Source of the DNA: a virus
Strand: one strand, 5' to 3'
Length of the DNA stretch: 58,656 nt
IMG/VR virus record: IMGVR_UViG_3300032334_000389
Coordinates: 1-58,656 of that record
The position numbers were made by a program, and so were the translations under genes. Of this stretch, positions 1-7,339 are shown in pieces (within the stretch, counting starts at the first letter, position 1; each line of letters opens with the position of its first letter). Below the pieces are notes generated by a model. It did not search any database. It was given only the letters and a program-made list of their open reading frames with translations, and was not told the origin of the DNA.

Positions 1-123
1 TCTTTTTTAAATCTGTAGGTGTCTGGGTGTTCGTTTTGAGTATCAATCATTATAACTCTACAATTCCCCGCCCCATAAATATCTATAGCTAATTTACAAG
101 CTACTGCTGAGGTTATTCCTCCA
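1..123. repeat. Terminal direct repeat, left copy (circular closure)
   Basis: The first 123 bases are identical to bases 58534-58656. The most direct reading is a circular or circularly permuted molecule linearised with an overlap. An ORF remains in frame when one copy is removed, which supports a unique length of 58,533 bp. A true short terminal repeat of the packaged DNA is possible but is not distinguishable here. Confidence 0.95.
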
Positions 124-152
124 GACCACCAAGCTATTACTTTATTTTCCAT
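1..152 (-). CDS. PAPS reductase-like PP-loop protein, N-terminal part (continues at window end)
   Basis: This is the start of a 291-aa protein interrupted by the linearisation point. It begins at ATG 152-150 and reads into the junction, continuing at 58533-57810. Removing one repeat copy gives 876 nt, exactly 292 codons. Residues 8-15 contain WWSGGITS, the PP-loop that binds ATP in PAPS reductases and N-type ATP pyrophosphatases. It overlaps the end of the 84-aa gene upstream by 11 bases. The remainder is described at the window end. Confidence 0.88.
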   Translation of the reverse strand, partial: MENKVIAWWSGGITSAVACKLAIDIYGAGNCRVIMIDTQNEHPDTYRFKK

Positions 153-396
153 ATCTTAAATATTTATATACCTTCGGCAATACCTCCATTGCCTTTTCAA
201 TGTTTTTATAATATACCTTACCTAAATTTTCTTTGGAGTGGTACTCCAGTCCTGTCTCCCTGTCGTAGTGGTAGTCCTTACCACACGCAGTTATGCCTCC
301 CTTCCTGACGGCTATGTACGCCCCACCTCCGTAGGGTTTGACGTACACCTGCCAGTCATTCTGTATTGCCCACCTGAAGTCGTCTGGATTTATCAA
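142..396 (-). CDS. Hypothetical protein, 84 aa
   Basis: A small soluble protein with no recognised domain. It is rich in aromatic and basic residues with a glycine-rich turn (PYGGGAYIAV) near residue 25. Its start overlaps the stop of the primase-helicase by four bases (ATGA) and its end overlaps the PP-loop gene, so it lies in a tightly coupled leftward operon with replication genes. No function can be assigned from sequence. Confidence 0.7.
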   Translation of the reverse strand: MINPDDFRWAIQNDWQVYVKPYGGGAYIAVRKGGITACGKDYHYDRETGLEYHSKENLGKVYYKNIEKAMEVLPKVYKYLRYGK

Positions 397-2795
397 AACT
401 TAAACTCTTGTTCAGTGTGAATATCTCCATCCTTAGTAATGAACTTGATCCACCTGCCATTAGCATCCCTACCTTCAAGCGGAGTGACTCCAGTAACATA
501 CAACCCGTAAGACACTAACCACTTGTAAAACAACGTCCTACTGATAGTCATCTTAGCCTTAGGTGCAAAGTCTGGGTTGTCCATGATAAAGTCAAGGTAC
601 AGATCCTGCTTGTACAGAAGCTCATCCAACCTCATCTTATCGTTGTGCGAGTTACTATCTATCATACCACACCAGTCGATGAACTCGTGGCAGGTCTCTG
701 CAGATAACTTACGAACCTTAAGGTTTACAAATGTACTCTTTATTAGTCCAGTATTTAGATATGACTTCAAATTATTTATCATATAGTTATCGAACTTGCA
801 CCACTCCTCCTCGTCCCAGTCATTTAACAGCATACGTCCAAACTCCACGAATGGTGTGAACTCCTTGCTGTAGAACTGCCTGAACTCTAGCTCCCACTTC
901 CGTCTCTCGAACGAGTTACCCTTGCCCTTTATGGCGTAGTTAGTGGTGATCATAATCTTAGGTGAGCGGTTGAACGGCAGCTTTATCGCGTCCTTGTTCT
1001 TCTTCTCAACCGTAAGTCCTTCAGTAACAACGCTGAACAGACGCTCGAAGTCGAAGTGCTTCTTAACGTCATCGAAGCATAGCACCTGAGTCCCAACGTT
1101 AACTGTCTGGTACGCGAACGACTTGTCAAAGTTAAACGACTTACCGTCTATGGTGACCGTCTTCTTTATCTTAGACAGCGCGTTAACAAACAGTCCCTTA
1201 CCTGTACCACCCTCTGGGTTATCTGATATGACCTCGTCATTCAAGATAATCGCTGGGCAGTATGACGGGTTCTTGTACCCGTGCATAAGGAACCCTATCG
1301 TGCTCTCCATCGAGCTAACCCTCTGGGTGTCATCACCTGCGATGTTTGACACAAAGGTCTTGAAGTCGCACTCGGTGACCTCACATATCGCGAAGTCCCT
1401 GTCTATCACCTGATCCATCCATATGTAACCCTCAAGGTCTATGTAGTCTATTATGTCCACCTTGTCCTTAGTCACTTTAACCGCGCAGTTGTTGTAGTAC
1501 AGGTGAGCCGTGTCTGCCGTGTCCTCCACAAAGTACACGTCTACCGATCCTAGCAATGACAGGAAGTCCTCCTTAAAGAAACGCGTCTTGTCCGCGAAGT
1601 AGTTGTAGACAGATAGGTCGTCCATATTCTCAAGGTACGCAAGCACGAAGTCCTTGATCTCATCCTCCGACGTGTTATCTATCAGGTTGTTTGTAACCTT
1701 GACAAAGACAAACGTCTTGGTGTTCTCAGGGTAGAACTTATAGAACCCGTTATCCTCCAAGAACTCCTTGAATAGGAAGTGAATAATACTCACAGCACCC
1801 TTGTCATTCTTGGTCCAGAACCGCTTTGTGTCGCTATCAATCTTATCCAAGACCGCATCGATGACACCCTCCTCAATGTCGGTCATCTCAGACTTAATCT
1901 GCTTGGCTGTCGCCCCGTCCTTCACCTTCTTCTTAAGCTGAGACACACGTGCAGTATCCTCGTAGTACTTCGTGCCAAACTTATTAGTGTGGCTGTAGGC
2001 TGAGTTGATGGTCATCTTAATCTCAGACATTGGGAAGTCGGTCTGCTCGAACTGACCTATGATGTACTCCGCCAGTGACTTGTTTATGCCGTAGTCGTTG
2101 AAGGCTGCAGCCAGGATGTACACGTTGTGGTTACGCTCACCATCCACCATACCGTACTTAGATGTCCACCACTTTATAAGTATGTCGACTATCTTATTCT
2201 CGTTGGTGATAGGAATGGTAGGGGCACTCGATGCCTTCTGAATCTCAACGAACTCGTCCTCGTGCATCTGATCCCAGACCTTAGAGTCTTCGTTCACATA
2301 TATGTCCTTATCGTATGACTCGTAGCACACCCTTGATATGTTCTTGGATGTCGTGTCAAAGTAAGTAGAGTCGAAGTGTCTCTCAAGCGCGTTGAAGTAC
2401 CTGATGTGGTTCTCTATGTCCTGTGGTATCTTAACCAACACCTTCAGTCCATATCCTGACGGAGACACAAACACAGACATAACATACTCGTCTGATGCAA
2501 TAGAGCGCTTCTCAGCCATCATCTCTTTCTTGCTGGCATATCCATCAAAGTCAAGGCAGATCAGTCCGCTGTGCTCAGTTATTGAGTTATCGGCGCGCTT
2601 GGTAAATATACCCGAGAAGCATATCGCTGGGAGTGACTTCTTAAGTTCGTTACGCATTGACTTGTCCTGCTCCTGCTGAATACTCTCGATAAGCTCCCTG
2701 CTTGAGCCGTTCCTTATCCTATCAAGCACCACGTCTATGTGACGATAGAACGGTGTTGAGGTGCTTCGGATGTCCTTAAATATTGTTATTTTCAT
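393..2795 (-). CDS. Primase-helicase: BT4734/VirE-N-type primase fused to SF3-like helicase
   Basis: An 800-aa replication protein. Residues about 1-180 match the BT4734/VirE N-terminal domain common in Bacteroidota mobile DNA, related to archaeo-eukaryotic primases. A metal-binding candidate LDFDG lies near 81-85, followed by SPSGYGLK near 111. The C-terminal half is an ATPase of SF3/virulence-protein-E type, with Walker A EGGTGKG near 528-534, Walker B VLCFDD near 571-576 and sensor-1 MITTNY near 615. Likely roles are primer synthesis and DNA unwinding at the fork. No DNA polymerase was found in the genome, so this protein probably loads the host replisome. It is the first large gene of the second leftward unit. 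Confidence 0.88.
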   Translation of the reverse strand: MKITIFKDIRSTSTPFYRHIDVVLDRIRNGSSRELIESIQQEQDKSMRNELKKSLPAICFSGIFTKRADNSITEHSGLICLDFDGYASKKEMMAEKRSIASDEYVMSVFVSPSGYGLKVLVKIPQDIENHIRYFNALERHFDSTYFDTTSKNISRVCYESYDKDIYVNEDSKVWDQMHEDEFVEIQKASSAPTIPITNENKIVDILIKWWTSKYGMVDGERNHNVYILAAAFNDYGINKSLAEYIIGQFEQTDFPMSEIKMTINSAYSHTNKFGTKYYEDTARVSQLKKKVKDGATAKQIKSEMTDIEEGVIDAVLDKIDSDTKRFWTKNDKGAVSIIHFLFKEFLEDNGFYKFYPENTKTFVFVKVTNNLIDNTSEDEIKDFVLAYLENMDDLSVYNYFADKTRFFKEDFLSLLGSVDVYFVEDTADTAHLYYNNCAVKVTKDKVDIIDYIDLEGYIWMDQVIDRDFAICEVTECDFKTFVSNIAGDDTQRVSSMESTIGFLMHGYKNPSYCPAIILNDEVISDNPEGGTGKGLFVNALSKIKKTVTIDGKSFNFDKSFAYQTVNVGTQVLCFDDVKKHFDFERLFSVVTEGLTVEKKNKDAIKLPFNRSPKIMITTNYAIKGKGNSFERRKWELEFRQFYSKEFTPFVEFGRMLLNDWDEEEWCKFDNYMINNLKSYLNTGLIKSTFVNLKVRKLSAETCHEFIDWCGMIDSNSHNDKMRLDELLYKQDLYLDFIMDNPDFAPKAKMTISRTLFYKWLVSYGLYVTGVTPLEGRDANGRWIKFITKDGDIHTEQEFKF

Positions 2796-3120
2796 TTTGA
2801 ATAAGTTGTTGTTTATATCTTAATATAACTCCTAGTATCTCAAGTGCCACAGTGTCAGGTACTTGAATACTCAGTCCGTTGTCCTCTACCTCTTGCTTAG
2901 TCTCGCTAGAAGAAAAGAAGAACCCTGAGGCCGTGGTACTTGTCCACTGTGGTGTACTCATCTCCTTTAAAAGGTCGCTCTCTAAATCCACAGAGATCCA
3001 CACGTTTGTGCTGTTGTCAAGCAGTCTCTCTGCCGTAGTCTGAACCTCTGTAATGTCAAGTTCTATAGCCTGGATCCTCTCGTAAGCTTCCGATATTGCC
3101 TTCATTTTCTTTTTGTTCAT
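2776..3120 (-). CDS. Hypothetical protein, 114 aa
   Basis: Predicted largely helical at the N-terminus (residues 1-40, rich in Lys, Glu and Ala), followed by a Ser/Thr-rich middle (SEST-type, SGFFFSSSE near 68) and a second helix at the C-terminus. Its 3' end overlaps the primase-helicase start by 20 bases, so the two are probably translated together. No family is recognised; a primase accessory role would be guesswork from position alone. Confidence 0.65.
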   Translation of the reverse strand: MNKKKMKAISEAYERIQAIELDITEVQTTAERLLDNSTNVWISVDLESDLLKEMSTPQWTSTTASGFFFSSSETKQEVEDNGLSIQVPDTVALEILGVILRYKQQLIQNENNNI

Positions 3121-3121
3121 A

Positions 3122-3319
3122 TTATAATATGTATATATCGTTATAAAATTTTACTTTGTAAGTATATTCAAAAAACTTACTATAATCCATTGGCAAACTT
3201 TCTATTGAAATAATATATACATTCTCTAAAGATTCTTTTATATTATCTATAAAATCACCCATCTGTAAATTTGATCTTTCAGTAAATTCTGTAATTGCTG
3301 TTACTTTATATTTTGTCAT
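3122..3319 (-). CDS. Hypothetical protein, 65 aa
   Basis: A short protein with alternating hydrophobic and charged residues, suggesting a small alpha/beta fold (MTKYKVTAITEF strand, then a helix). It overlaps the upstream 89-aa gene by four bases (ATGA) and ends one base before the 114-aa gene start. It belongs to the second leftward unit. No recognised family. Confidence 0.6.
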   Translation of the reverse strand: MTKYKVTAITEFTERSNLQMGDFIDNIKESLENVYIISIESLPMDYSKFFEYTYKVKFYNDIYIL

Positions 3320-3585
3320 AATCCTTGTTTATAGATTTCTAATAGTTCATTCATTTTATATTTACTGACATTCCCGTCAATAGTATATGTCTCTCCAATT
3401 TCTGTGCTATCAAAGAAATCTATTCTTTTTTTAATACACCACGATGCAAATTCAATAGCAAATTTATCTGCTATTTTTTCTAGATGATTTAATTCATATT
3501 CAGCTAGAATTGTGCATTTAATATCACAATAAGGCATATCGCAATCACTACAACTTATTTTATTAAACTTTTCTTTTAGTGTCAT
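3316..3585 (-). CDS. Hypothetical Cys-rich protein, 89 aa
   Basis: The first gene after the 3.7-kb terminator. An N-terminal cluster CSDCDMPYCDIKC (residues 11-23) has four cysteines in a C-x2-C-x4-C-x3-C pattern that could bind zinc; a fifth cysteine lies in the helical remainder. The start is preceded by an A/G-rich tract (aaaaaaggaaacga) that could serve for ribosome binding. Function unknown. Its leading position suggests an early-expressed regulator or accessory protein, which is inference only. Confidence 0.62.
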   Translation of the reverse strand: MTLKEKFNKISCSDCDMPYCDIKCTILAEYELNHLEKIADKFAIEFASWCIKKRIDFFDSTEIGETYTIDGNVSKYKMNELLEIYKQGL

Positions 3586-3649
3586 TCGTTTCCTTTTTTA
3601 ATTAAATAATACCATAGCCAAATTAACTTTGACCTTAAAAATTCGTATG

Positions 3650-3658
3650 CAAATAATA
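3650..3658 (-). promoter_or_regulatory. Possible leftward promoter, near-consensus -7 box
   Basis: The minus strand reads TATTATTTGC, one base longer than the Bacteroidota -7 box TAnnTTTG. It lies about 65 bases upstream of the 89-aa gene and just beyond the terminator that ends the preceding unit, which is where a restart promoter is expected. The box is imperfect and no clear -33 TTTG was found. Confidence 0.35.
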
Positions 3659-3688
3659 TTAATATATATTTCATAATAATAAAGGTTT

Positions 3689-3713
3689 AAAAAGCCCCTC
3701 GTTAAAGGGGCTT
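3689..3713 (-). terminator. Rho-independent terminator after SSB-like gene
   Basis: On the minus strand an 8-bp perfect stem, AAGCCCCT pairing with AGGGGCTT around a six-base loop, is followed by a T run. It starts 8 bases beyond the stop of the SSB-like gene and separates the first leftward unit (9.6 to 3.7 kb) from the second. Confidence 0.85.
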
Positions 3714-3720
3714 GGTTAAT

Positions 3721-3990
3721 TTAGAATGGTAGCGTACCATCGTTAACTGGCTCTGACTGTTGAGCAGGAGCCTGCGATTGTGCCTTAGGCTCGAACGTGT
3801 CCAACTCAATGTAGTACTTACCACCTTGTGAGTTCTTAACTTGAAGATTTGTCCAGCCATTTTTTTCATTTTTTTTCAAGAAACTAATTGCTTCATCAAC
3901 TTTTATGCTGATATTACCAATTACAAAATCAGGGGCTTTCTCGTTTCTTTTAAAGATAAACCCATCCGCAAACACTTTTTGTTTTTCCAT
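3721..3990 (-). CDS. Small single-stranded DNA-binding-like protein, 89 aa
   Basis: The C-terminus is a flexible Gln/Pro/Ala linker ending in NDGTLPF, closely resembling the acidic DDIPF-type tail with which SSB proteins recruit partners. The first about 65 residues form a compact beta-rich body with aromatic residues (FIFKRNEKAPDF, GWTNLQV, GGKYYIEL). It is the last gene before a strong terminator and lies downstream of exonuclease and annealing-protein genes, so a recombination or replication SSB role fits. The core is much shorter than a normal OB-fold SSB, so the assignment rests on tail and context. Confidence 0.6.
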   Translation of the reverse strand: MEKQKVFADGFIFKRNEKAPDFVIGNISIKVDEAISFLKKNEKNGWTNLQVKNSQGGKYYIELDTFEPKAQSQAPAQQSEPVNDGTLPF

Positions 3991-4008
3991 TTTAATTTAA
4001 TTTAATTA

Positions 4009-4272
4009 TTAATACTTATTCCTTTTTATCAGGTCAAACATTCTAGTAAACACGTCGTTTATAAACCTCGTGAATAACTTCTCTCTCAGCGCGTCTGCGT
4101 CTGCGTTCTTCTTTATGTACTCCTTGAACACGAAGCAGTTCTCTTCAGAGATGCCGAACTCTATCCTCATATACTCCTCCTTCTGCACAAATGTAAAATA
4201 AAATTTCTTATTATTTGCAGAGGTCTCGTTAAATTTATCAACCAACTCATTGACTATCTGCTCAGAACTCAT
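4009..4272 (-). CDS. Hypothetical protein, 87 aa, paralogue-like to the next gene
   Basis: Shares a pattern with the neighbouring 75-aa protein: an FxFT strand, a xxIEF strand, an F-x2-YI helix, then DA(D/L)xxKxF and a hydrophobic helix (VFTRMF or VIENFV). This suggests a tandem duplication that has diverged. It overlaps the neighbour by 11 bases. It sits between the SSB-like gene and the exonuclease, so a DNA-recombination accessory role is possible but unproven. Confidence 0.62.
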   Translation of the reverse strand: MSSEQIVNELVDKFNETSANNKKFYFTFVQKEEYMRIEFGISEENCFVFKEYIKKNADADALREKLFTRFINDVFTRMFDLIKRNKY

Positions 4273-4489
4273 CTTTCAATCTCATTGGTTTGTAATGCGA
4301 CACAAAATTCTCTATAACATACCAGAAGAACTTCTCTTTTACAGCATCAATATCTTCTCCGCTCATTATGTACTGCCTAAATACATTATCTGAAAACTCT
4401 ATCTCAAGTAACTTGTCTGTCTCTGTAAACTTAAATGAGTTAGCGCTATCAAACTCCATTATTCTTATTAATCTATCTAAATTTTTCAT
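4262..4489 (-). CDS. Hypothetical protein, 75 aa, paralogue-like to previous gene
   Basis: Begins MKNLDRLIRIMEFD and then follows the same strand/helix order as the 87-aa protein (FKFTET, LLEIEF, FRQYIM, DAVKEKFF). It overlaps the exonuclease stop by four bases. The LIRIMEF segment also opens the DnaA-domain-IV-like protein at 53 kb, possibly a shared short targeting motif or coincidence. No known family. Confidence 0.6.
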   Translation of the reverse strand: MKNLDRLIRIMEFDSANSFKFTETDKLLEIEFSDNVFRQYIMSGEDIDAVKEKFFWYVIENFVSHYKPMRLKDEF

Positions 4490-5217
4490 AATACGTCCTG
4501 TATAAAATAATTATTAATATCCTCAGTCGCGTCCTTGCTGAAGAACTTCTTGTACACCTCTATGGCTCTCATCACCTTGTCCCTGCCACCTAAGATAAAG
4601 TCTTCACTAGGCTCGAACACGCCAAGCCTGTGGCTCTTCTTACACACCACGTAAAAGACTAACGGCTTACCAAACAGTTGGCTGTAGATGTAAGCTTGGC
4701 TGTCGTAGTTATACTTTTTAGCCGACCACCTGAAGTCGTCGATGTCAGACGTGGTCTTGATGTCTATCAGGATGTCCTCGCTAACAATATCAGCCTTACC
4801 CTTGAACGGCATCCCGAAGATGTCCATCACCGCTGGCTGCTCGAACACGTTGCCCTCACGGTAGATGTTCTCGTAGAAGAAGAAGTTACCCTTCATCGTA
4901 CTTACAAGGCTGTCAAGTTCGTCCTGCTCGTTTTTTAACAACAGGATCGAAGATGATGAGTGTGACACGGCATCCTTGTAGATGTTCGTGTTCCTAGTCG
5001 AGGCCTCGACAACCTCAAAGTTCACAAGTTTCTCAGGCTCAAGCATAGCCGTGTGCAGGTACGATCCCTGAAGCATAGGAACCGTTGGCTCCTCTCTAAC
5101 CTTGAACATACGTGGGTTCTTTAACAAAGTCCCGATGTCGCTGTTGCTGATGTACTTTGATCCAAACTCACCGTAGTAGTTGGAATCGTCTCTTAGTTGT
5201 TCTATTACCTTACTCAT
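4486..5217 (-). CDS. PD-(D/E)XK exonuclease, RecE/lambda-exo-like
   Basis: A 243-aa nuclease with the motifs of the RecE-type (DUF3799-like) family: GSYLHTAML (His55), GKAD (Asp143), IDIKTT (Asp152, Lys154) and YDSQAYIY (Gln174, Tyr176). Such enzymes chew one strand from double-strand ends to give 3' single-stranded tails for the partner annealing protein, encoded immediately upstream with a one-base gap. Together with the SSB-like gene they form a Red-type recombination module. Confidence 0.85.
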   Translation of the reverse strand: MSKVIEQLRDDSNYYGEFGSKYISNSDIGTLLKNPRMFKVREEPTVPMLQGSYLHTAMLEPEKLVNFEVVEASTRNTNIYKDAVSHSSSSILLLKNEQDELDSLVSTMKGNFFFYENIYREGNVFEQPAVMDIFGMPFKGKADIVSEDILIDIKTTSDIDDFRWSAKKYNYDSQAYIYSQLFGKPLVFYVVCKKSHRLGVFEPSEDFILGGRDKVMRAIEVYKKFFSKDATEDINNYFIQDVL

Positions 5218-5218
5218 C

Positions 5219-5800
5219 TTACTTCAATAAATCTCCCAAGGTCTTCTTAACGCTTGTGGATAGGTTATACTTCACGCTCAGGTTCTTAACGATTGTCGCT
5301 AGGTCAAGTTTTGTTTTGTTGGCCTCAACATACTTAACAACACCTGCCCAGTTCGTATCATTCACAGCCAGATCGATCTTTGTGGATGTCATAGCCTTAG
5401 CCGTCTTTGTCGAGTCAACCAAGTCCTCACCACTCCATAGTTTCAAACCTAGACCGTGTAGCGCAAGAGCCTTAACCGTGCTACGCTGTATAGTCTTGTT
5501 CACGTCCATTGACGTAACCTTCTCGATAAGAATAGACTGATTACGGAAGTCCATAATCGGCAAATAATCGATATGCTCCAATCCGTCTATAACAATCCCA
5601 ACCTTAACGTAGGCAGTCTTGCCATCGTTAAAGTAGTTAAGTCCAGTCATACTGTCCTCATACACAACACGTTGCATTGAAGGGTATAGTTGTTTAGCCA
5701 ACCCCCACGCGTGACTCCAAGACAAATAGTCTTGATTACCTTTTTTCTCTACCTTGTCAGAAACATTTATCTCTGACAACTTTTTAAATACGTTTTCCAT
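5219..5800 (-). CDS. Single-strand annealing protein, DUF1071/Sak-like
   Basis: A 193-aa protein with the DUF1071 signature: an N-terminal YLSWSHAWGLAKQLYP block (about residues 25-40), then strand pairs with VKVGIVIDG and YLPIMDFRN, and KTIQRSTVKALALHGLGL, typical of this RecT/Redbeta/Sak superfamily. It anneals complementary single strands during recombination-dependent replication. The C-terminal 60 residues are Lys-rich and may bind DNA or partners. It lies directly upstream of the exonuclease gene, the usual arrangement for a phage annealing/exonuclease pair. Confidence 0.82.
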   Translation of the reverse strand: MENVFKKLSEINVSDKVEKKGNQDYLSWSHAWGLAKQLYPSMQRVVYEDSMTGLNYFNDGKTAYVKVGIVIDGLEHIDYLPIMDFRNQSILIEKVTSMDVNKTIQRSTVKALALHGLGLKLWSGEDLVDSTKTAKAMTSTKIDLAVNDTNWAGVVKYVEANKTKLDLATIVKNLSVKYNLSTSVKKTLGDLLK

Positions 5801-5860
5801 TTTAATTTAATTTTAAGTTTGCTAATATAATACTTTTTTATTTCTTATTTTATTTTTTAG

Positions 5861-6136
5861 TTATTTTTTTTTATCAATCTCCCTAGCCTTCTCTACATAC
5901 TTTGTCAGGTCTACGTGTGATTTGAAGCTATTCATATACTGAATACGTGGAGTATCAGTCAGTTCTCCTTCCTCGTCAAAGTAAATTTCTTGCTCGTGAA
6001 GTATCTCGCTGATAAGGTACTCAAGTCCAGACTTGTAAGTTTCATCGTACAGACCTAACTCATCGTCTGCTCTCATCATATCAATTATGGCTTGCTTTCT
6101 ATTTGTCTCCATAGTATTCTTCGTTAAATCTTTCAT
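5861..6136 (-). CDS. Hypothetical acidic protein, 91 aa
   Basis: Acidic helical protein ending in a Lys tail (EIDKKK). A second ATG at residue 9 (base 6112) would shorten the overlap with the upstream 69-aa gene from 38 to 14 bases, so the true start is uncertain. No recognised family. Confidence 0.55.
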   Translation of the reverse strand: MKDLTKNTMETNRKQAIIDMMRADDELGLYDETYKSGLEYLISEILHEQEIYFDEEGELTDTPRIQYMNSFKSHVDLTKYVEKAREIDKKK

Positions 6137-6308
6137 ACAAAACCATTAATGTTAGTGTGTGCTTTTTAGTTAACCACTCGGCAAAATGAACTGCCTTGTT
6201 TTCGATGTTTTGCCTCTCTATATTTTTGGCTTCCTCTAAGATATTATTAGAAAATGCCCATCCAAATTCAGTTCTTAACTTTTCTGCTAACCATTCTACT
6301 GCTGTCAT
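6099..6308 (-). CDS. Hypothetical protein, 69 aa (MTAVEWL-type)
   Basis: A small helical protein starting MTAVEWLAEKLR, a start I have seen on many short Bacteroidota phage proteins. The ATG at 6308 is preferred over one eight codons earlier (6332), because it follows the upstream stop by one base and has an A/G-rich stretch in front. Two predicted helices, WAFSNNILEEAKNIE and AVHFAEWLTKK. Function unknown. Confidence 0.6.
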   Translation of the reverse strand: MTAVEWLAEKLRTEFGWAFSNNILEEAKNIERQNIENKAVHFAEWLTKKHTLTLMVLYERFNEEYYGDK

Positions 6309-6309
6309 C

Positions 6310-6639
6310 TTATTTCTTTTTAAATTGTTCAAATAAATTTTTAACTCCTTTTGCGTGCGTTAATAGACTATGTTTAAATATAAACTCTCCAAATGCAATC
6401 ACTTCTTCCTCACTATAAGTTCTTTCTTGTTGCCATTTAACACCTTCAATAAAAGTTTCTGCAGGATCACAATCAAATGGAAATTGAAATATTTTAGCGT
6501 GATTCTCAGCAGCATCTTTAAGCGCTTGGTTAGGTTCGGCAGGGTTCTCTATGCCGTCGATAAATATTTTAATGTCTTTCTGAGGTATAACACCTGTAAG
6601 TTCTTCTACCAACGGGCTTACTTTCTTATTATCTTTCAT
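6310..6639 (-). CDS. Hypothetical protein, 109 aa
   Basis: The central ETFIEGVKWQQERTYSEEEV segment (about residues 62-81) matches a motif I recognise in uncharacterised Bacteroidota phage early proteins. The N-terminus is acidic and probably unstructured; the C-terminus is helical and Lys-rich. It overlaps the upstream gene by four bases. No biochemical role is known to me. Confidence 0.62.
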   Translation of the reverse strand: MKDNKKVSPLVEELTGVIPQKDIKIFIDGIENPAEPNQALKDAAENHAKIFQFPFDCDPAETFIEGVKWQQERTYSEEEVIAFGEFIFKHSLLTHAKGVKNLFEQFKKK

Positions 6640-7016
6640 TGTCTCAGTAGTTCTAATGTTGTTACGAACCTGTGTATGACCGTGTCTCTATACTTAACCA
6701 GCATATTGTACCGCTTCAGGTTTTTCATTGTTTTAATTTCTTCTTGTATCTTCTCCGAGATTATGTTAAGAGCCTTGCGGTTATTCCTCGTGGCCACTAA
6801 GTAGCACCCAACCCTCCAGCCGTTCTTCTCGAATATCGTGTACTCCTCCCTTGTTACCTCGTGGTAGTAGTCTCCGTTGAATTTTGTATTTAGCACGCGG
6901 ATCCCGTCCTCGTCCTTAATTATTTTTACACCCTTGTAGATGTACGACTCGCTGTCTGGAGTCGTTAGTCTTGTTGATAGCAAGTCAGTGCTTGCCTGAT
7001 TGAATACTTGTTCCAT
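6636..7016 (-). CDS. Hypothetical protein, 126 aa, downstream of a structured leader
   Basis: No recognised domain. The first 20 residues are polar, a beta-rich part follows (YIYKGVKIIKDEDGIRVLNTKF), then basic helices (RNNRKALNIISEKIQEEIKTM). The gene lies beyond an intergenic stretch of 179 bases holding a long hairpin, a terminator-like hairpin and a 20-base palindrome. It therefore seems to be controlled separately from the operon around it. Confidence 0.6.
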   Translation of the reverse strand: MEQVFNQASTDLLSTRLTTPDSESYIYKGVKIIKDEDGIRVLNTKFNGDYYHEVTREEYTIFEKNGWRVGCYLVATRNNRKALNIISEKIQEEIKTMKNLKRYNMLVKYRDTVIHRFVTTLELLRQ

Positions 7017-7040
7017 AATTTTGTTATTTTTTAAGTTAGT

Positions 7041-7060
7041 TCACTACAATATTGTAGTGA
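7041..7060. promoter_or_regulatory. Perfect 20-bp palindrome, candidate operator
   Basis: TCACTACAATATTGTAGTGA reads the same on both strands and ends 25 bases upstream of the 126-aa gene. A shorter relative, CTACATTGTAG, lies at about 7169-7179. Two-fold symmetry suggests a dimeric DNA-binding protein; alternatively the RNA can form a hairpin. Confidence 0.5.
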
Positions 7061-7061
7061 A

Positions 7062-7089
7062 GAAAAAAATATGCCAGTCTCTCCTGGCA
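7062..7089 (-). terminator. Terminator-like hairpin (possible attenuator)
   Basis: On the minus strand TGCCAG-GAGAGA-CTGGCA is followed at once by TATTTTTTTC. This is a compact intrinsic terminator placed inside the leftward operon, upstream of the 126-aa gene. A longer hairpin just before it makes conditional termination possible. Confidence 0.6.
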
Positions 7090-7099
7090 GTCACGCATA

Positions 7100-7163
7100 A
7101 GGTGATTTGTGTGTGTCATGAAAATATTGGCACCACCCACACACAGCGACACGACCATCACCT
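7100..7163 (-). ncRNA. Long structured leader hairpin
   Basis: Two coaxial stems: AGGTGAT with ATCACCT (7 bp) enclosing TGTGTGTG with CACACACA (8 bp), with an 11-base one-sided bulge and a 22-base loop. It precedes the terminator-like hairpin at 7062-7089 on the same strand. I do not recognise a known riboswitch class. A regulatory leader is inferred from position. Confidence 0.4.
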
Positions 7164-7195
7164 CAACCTACATTGTAGCGTTTACAAGGATTCCT

Positions 7196-7339
7196 TTATG
7201 GTAGTGCCGTTATATTTTTATATACCTTCTCGAACGCCTCAGACATTCGCTTGTTGTCAGCGTAGTGTATTGATTTTACTCTTGTTCGCATCCACCTATC
7301 GAAGCGGTGCATTTCCTTCTCTGCTCTTTTGTTCTTCAT
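7196..7339 (-). CDS. Hypothetical basic protein, 47 aa
   Basis: ATG at 7339-7337, stop TAA at 7198-7196. It begins MKNKRAEKEMHRFDRWMR and is strongly basic and helical. Its start overlaps the stop of the 74-aa gene by four bases (ATGA), a translational-coupling arrangement repeated through this operon. An A/G-rich aaaagagat precedes the start. Unknown function. Confidence 0.6.
   Translation of the reverse strand: MKNKRAEKEMHRFDRWMRTRVKSIHYADNKRMSEAFEKVYKNITALP

Noticed and set aside
1-123. Short terminal repeat of packaged DNA ends
   Set aside because: Cannot be excluded, but a gene crosses the junction in frame and the length resembles an assembly overlap, so circular closure is preferred.
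6310-6332. Upstream ATG (6332) for the MTAVEWL protein
   Set aside because: It extends 23 bases into the preceding gene; the ATG at 6308 directly after the upstream stop gives the family-typical start.
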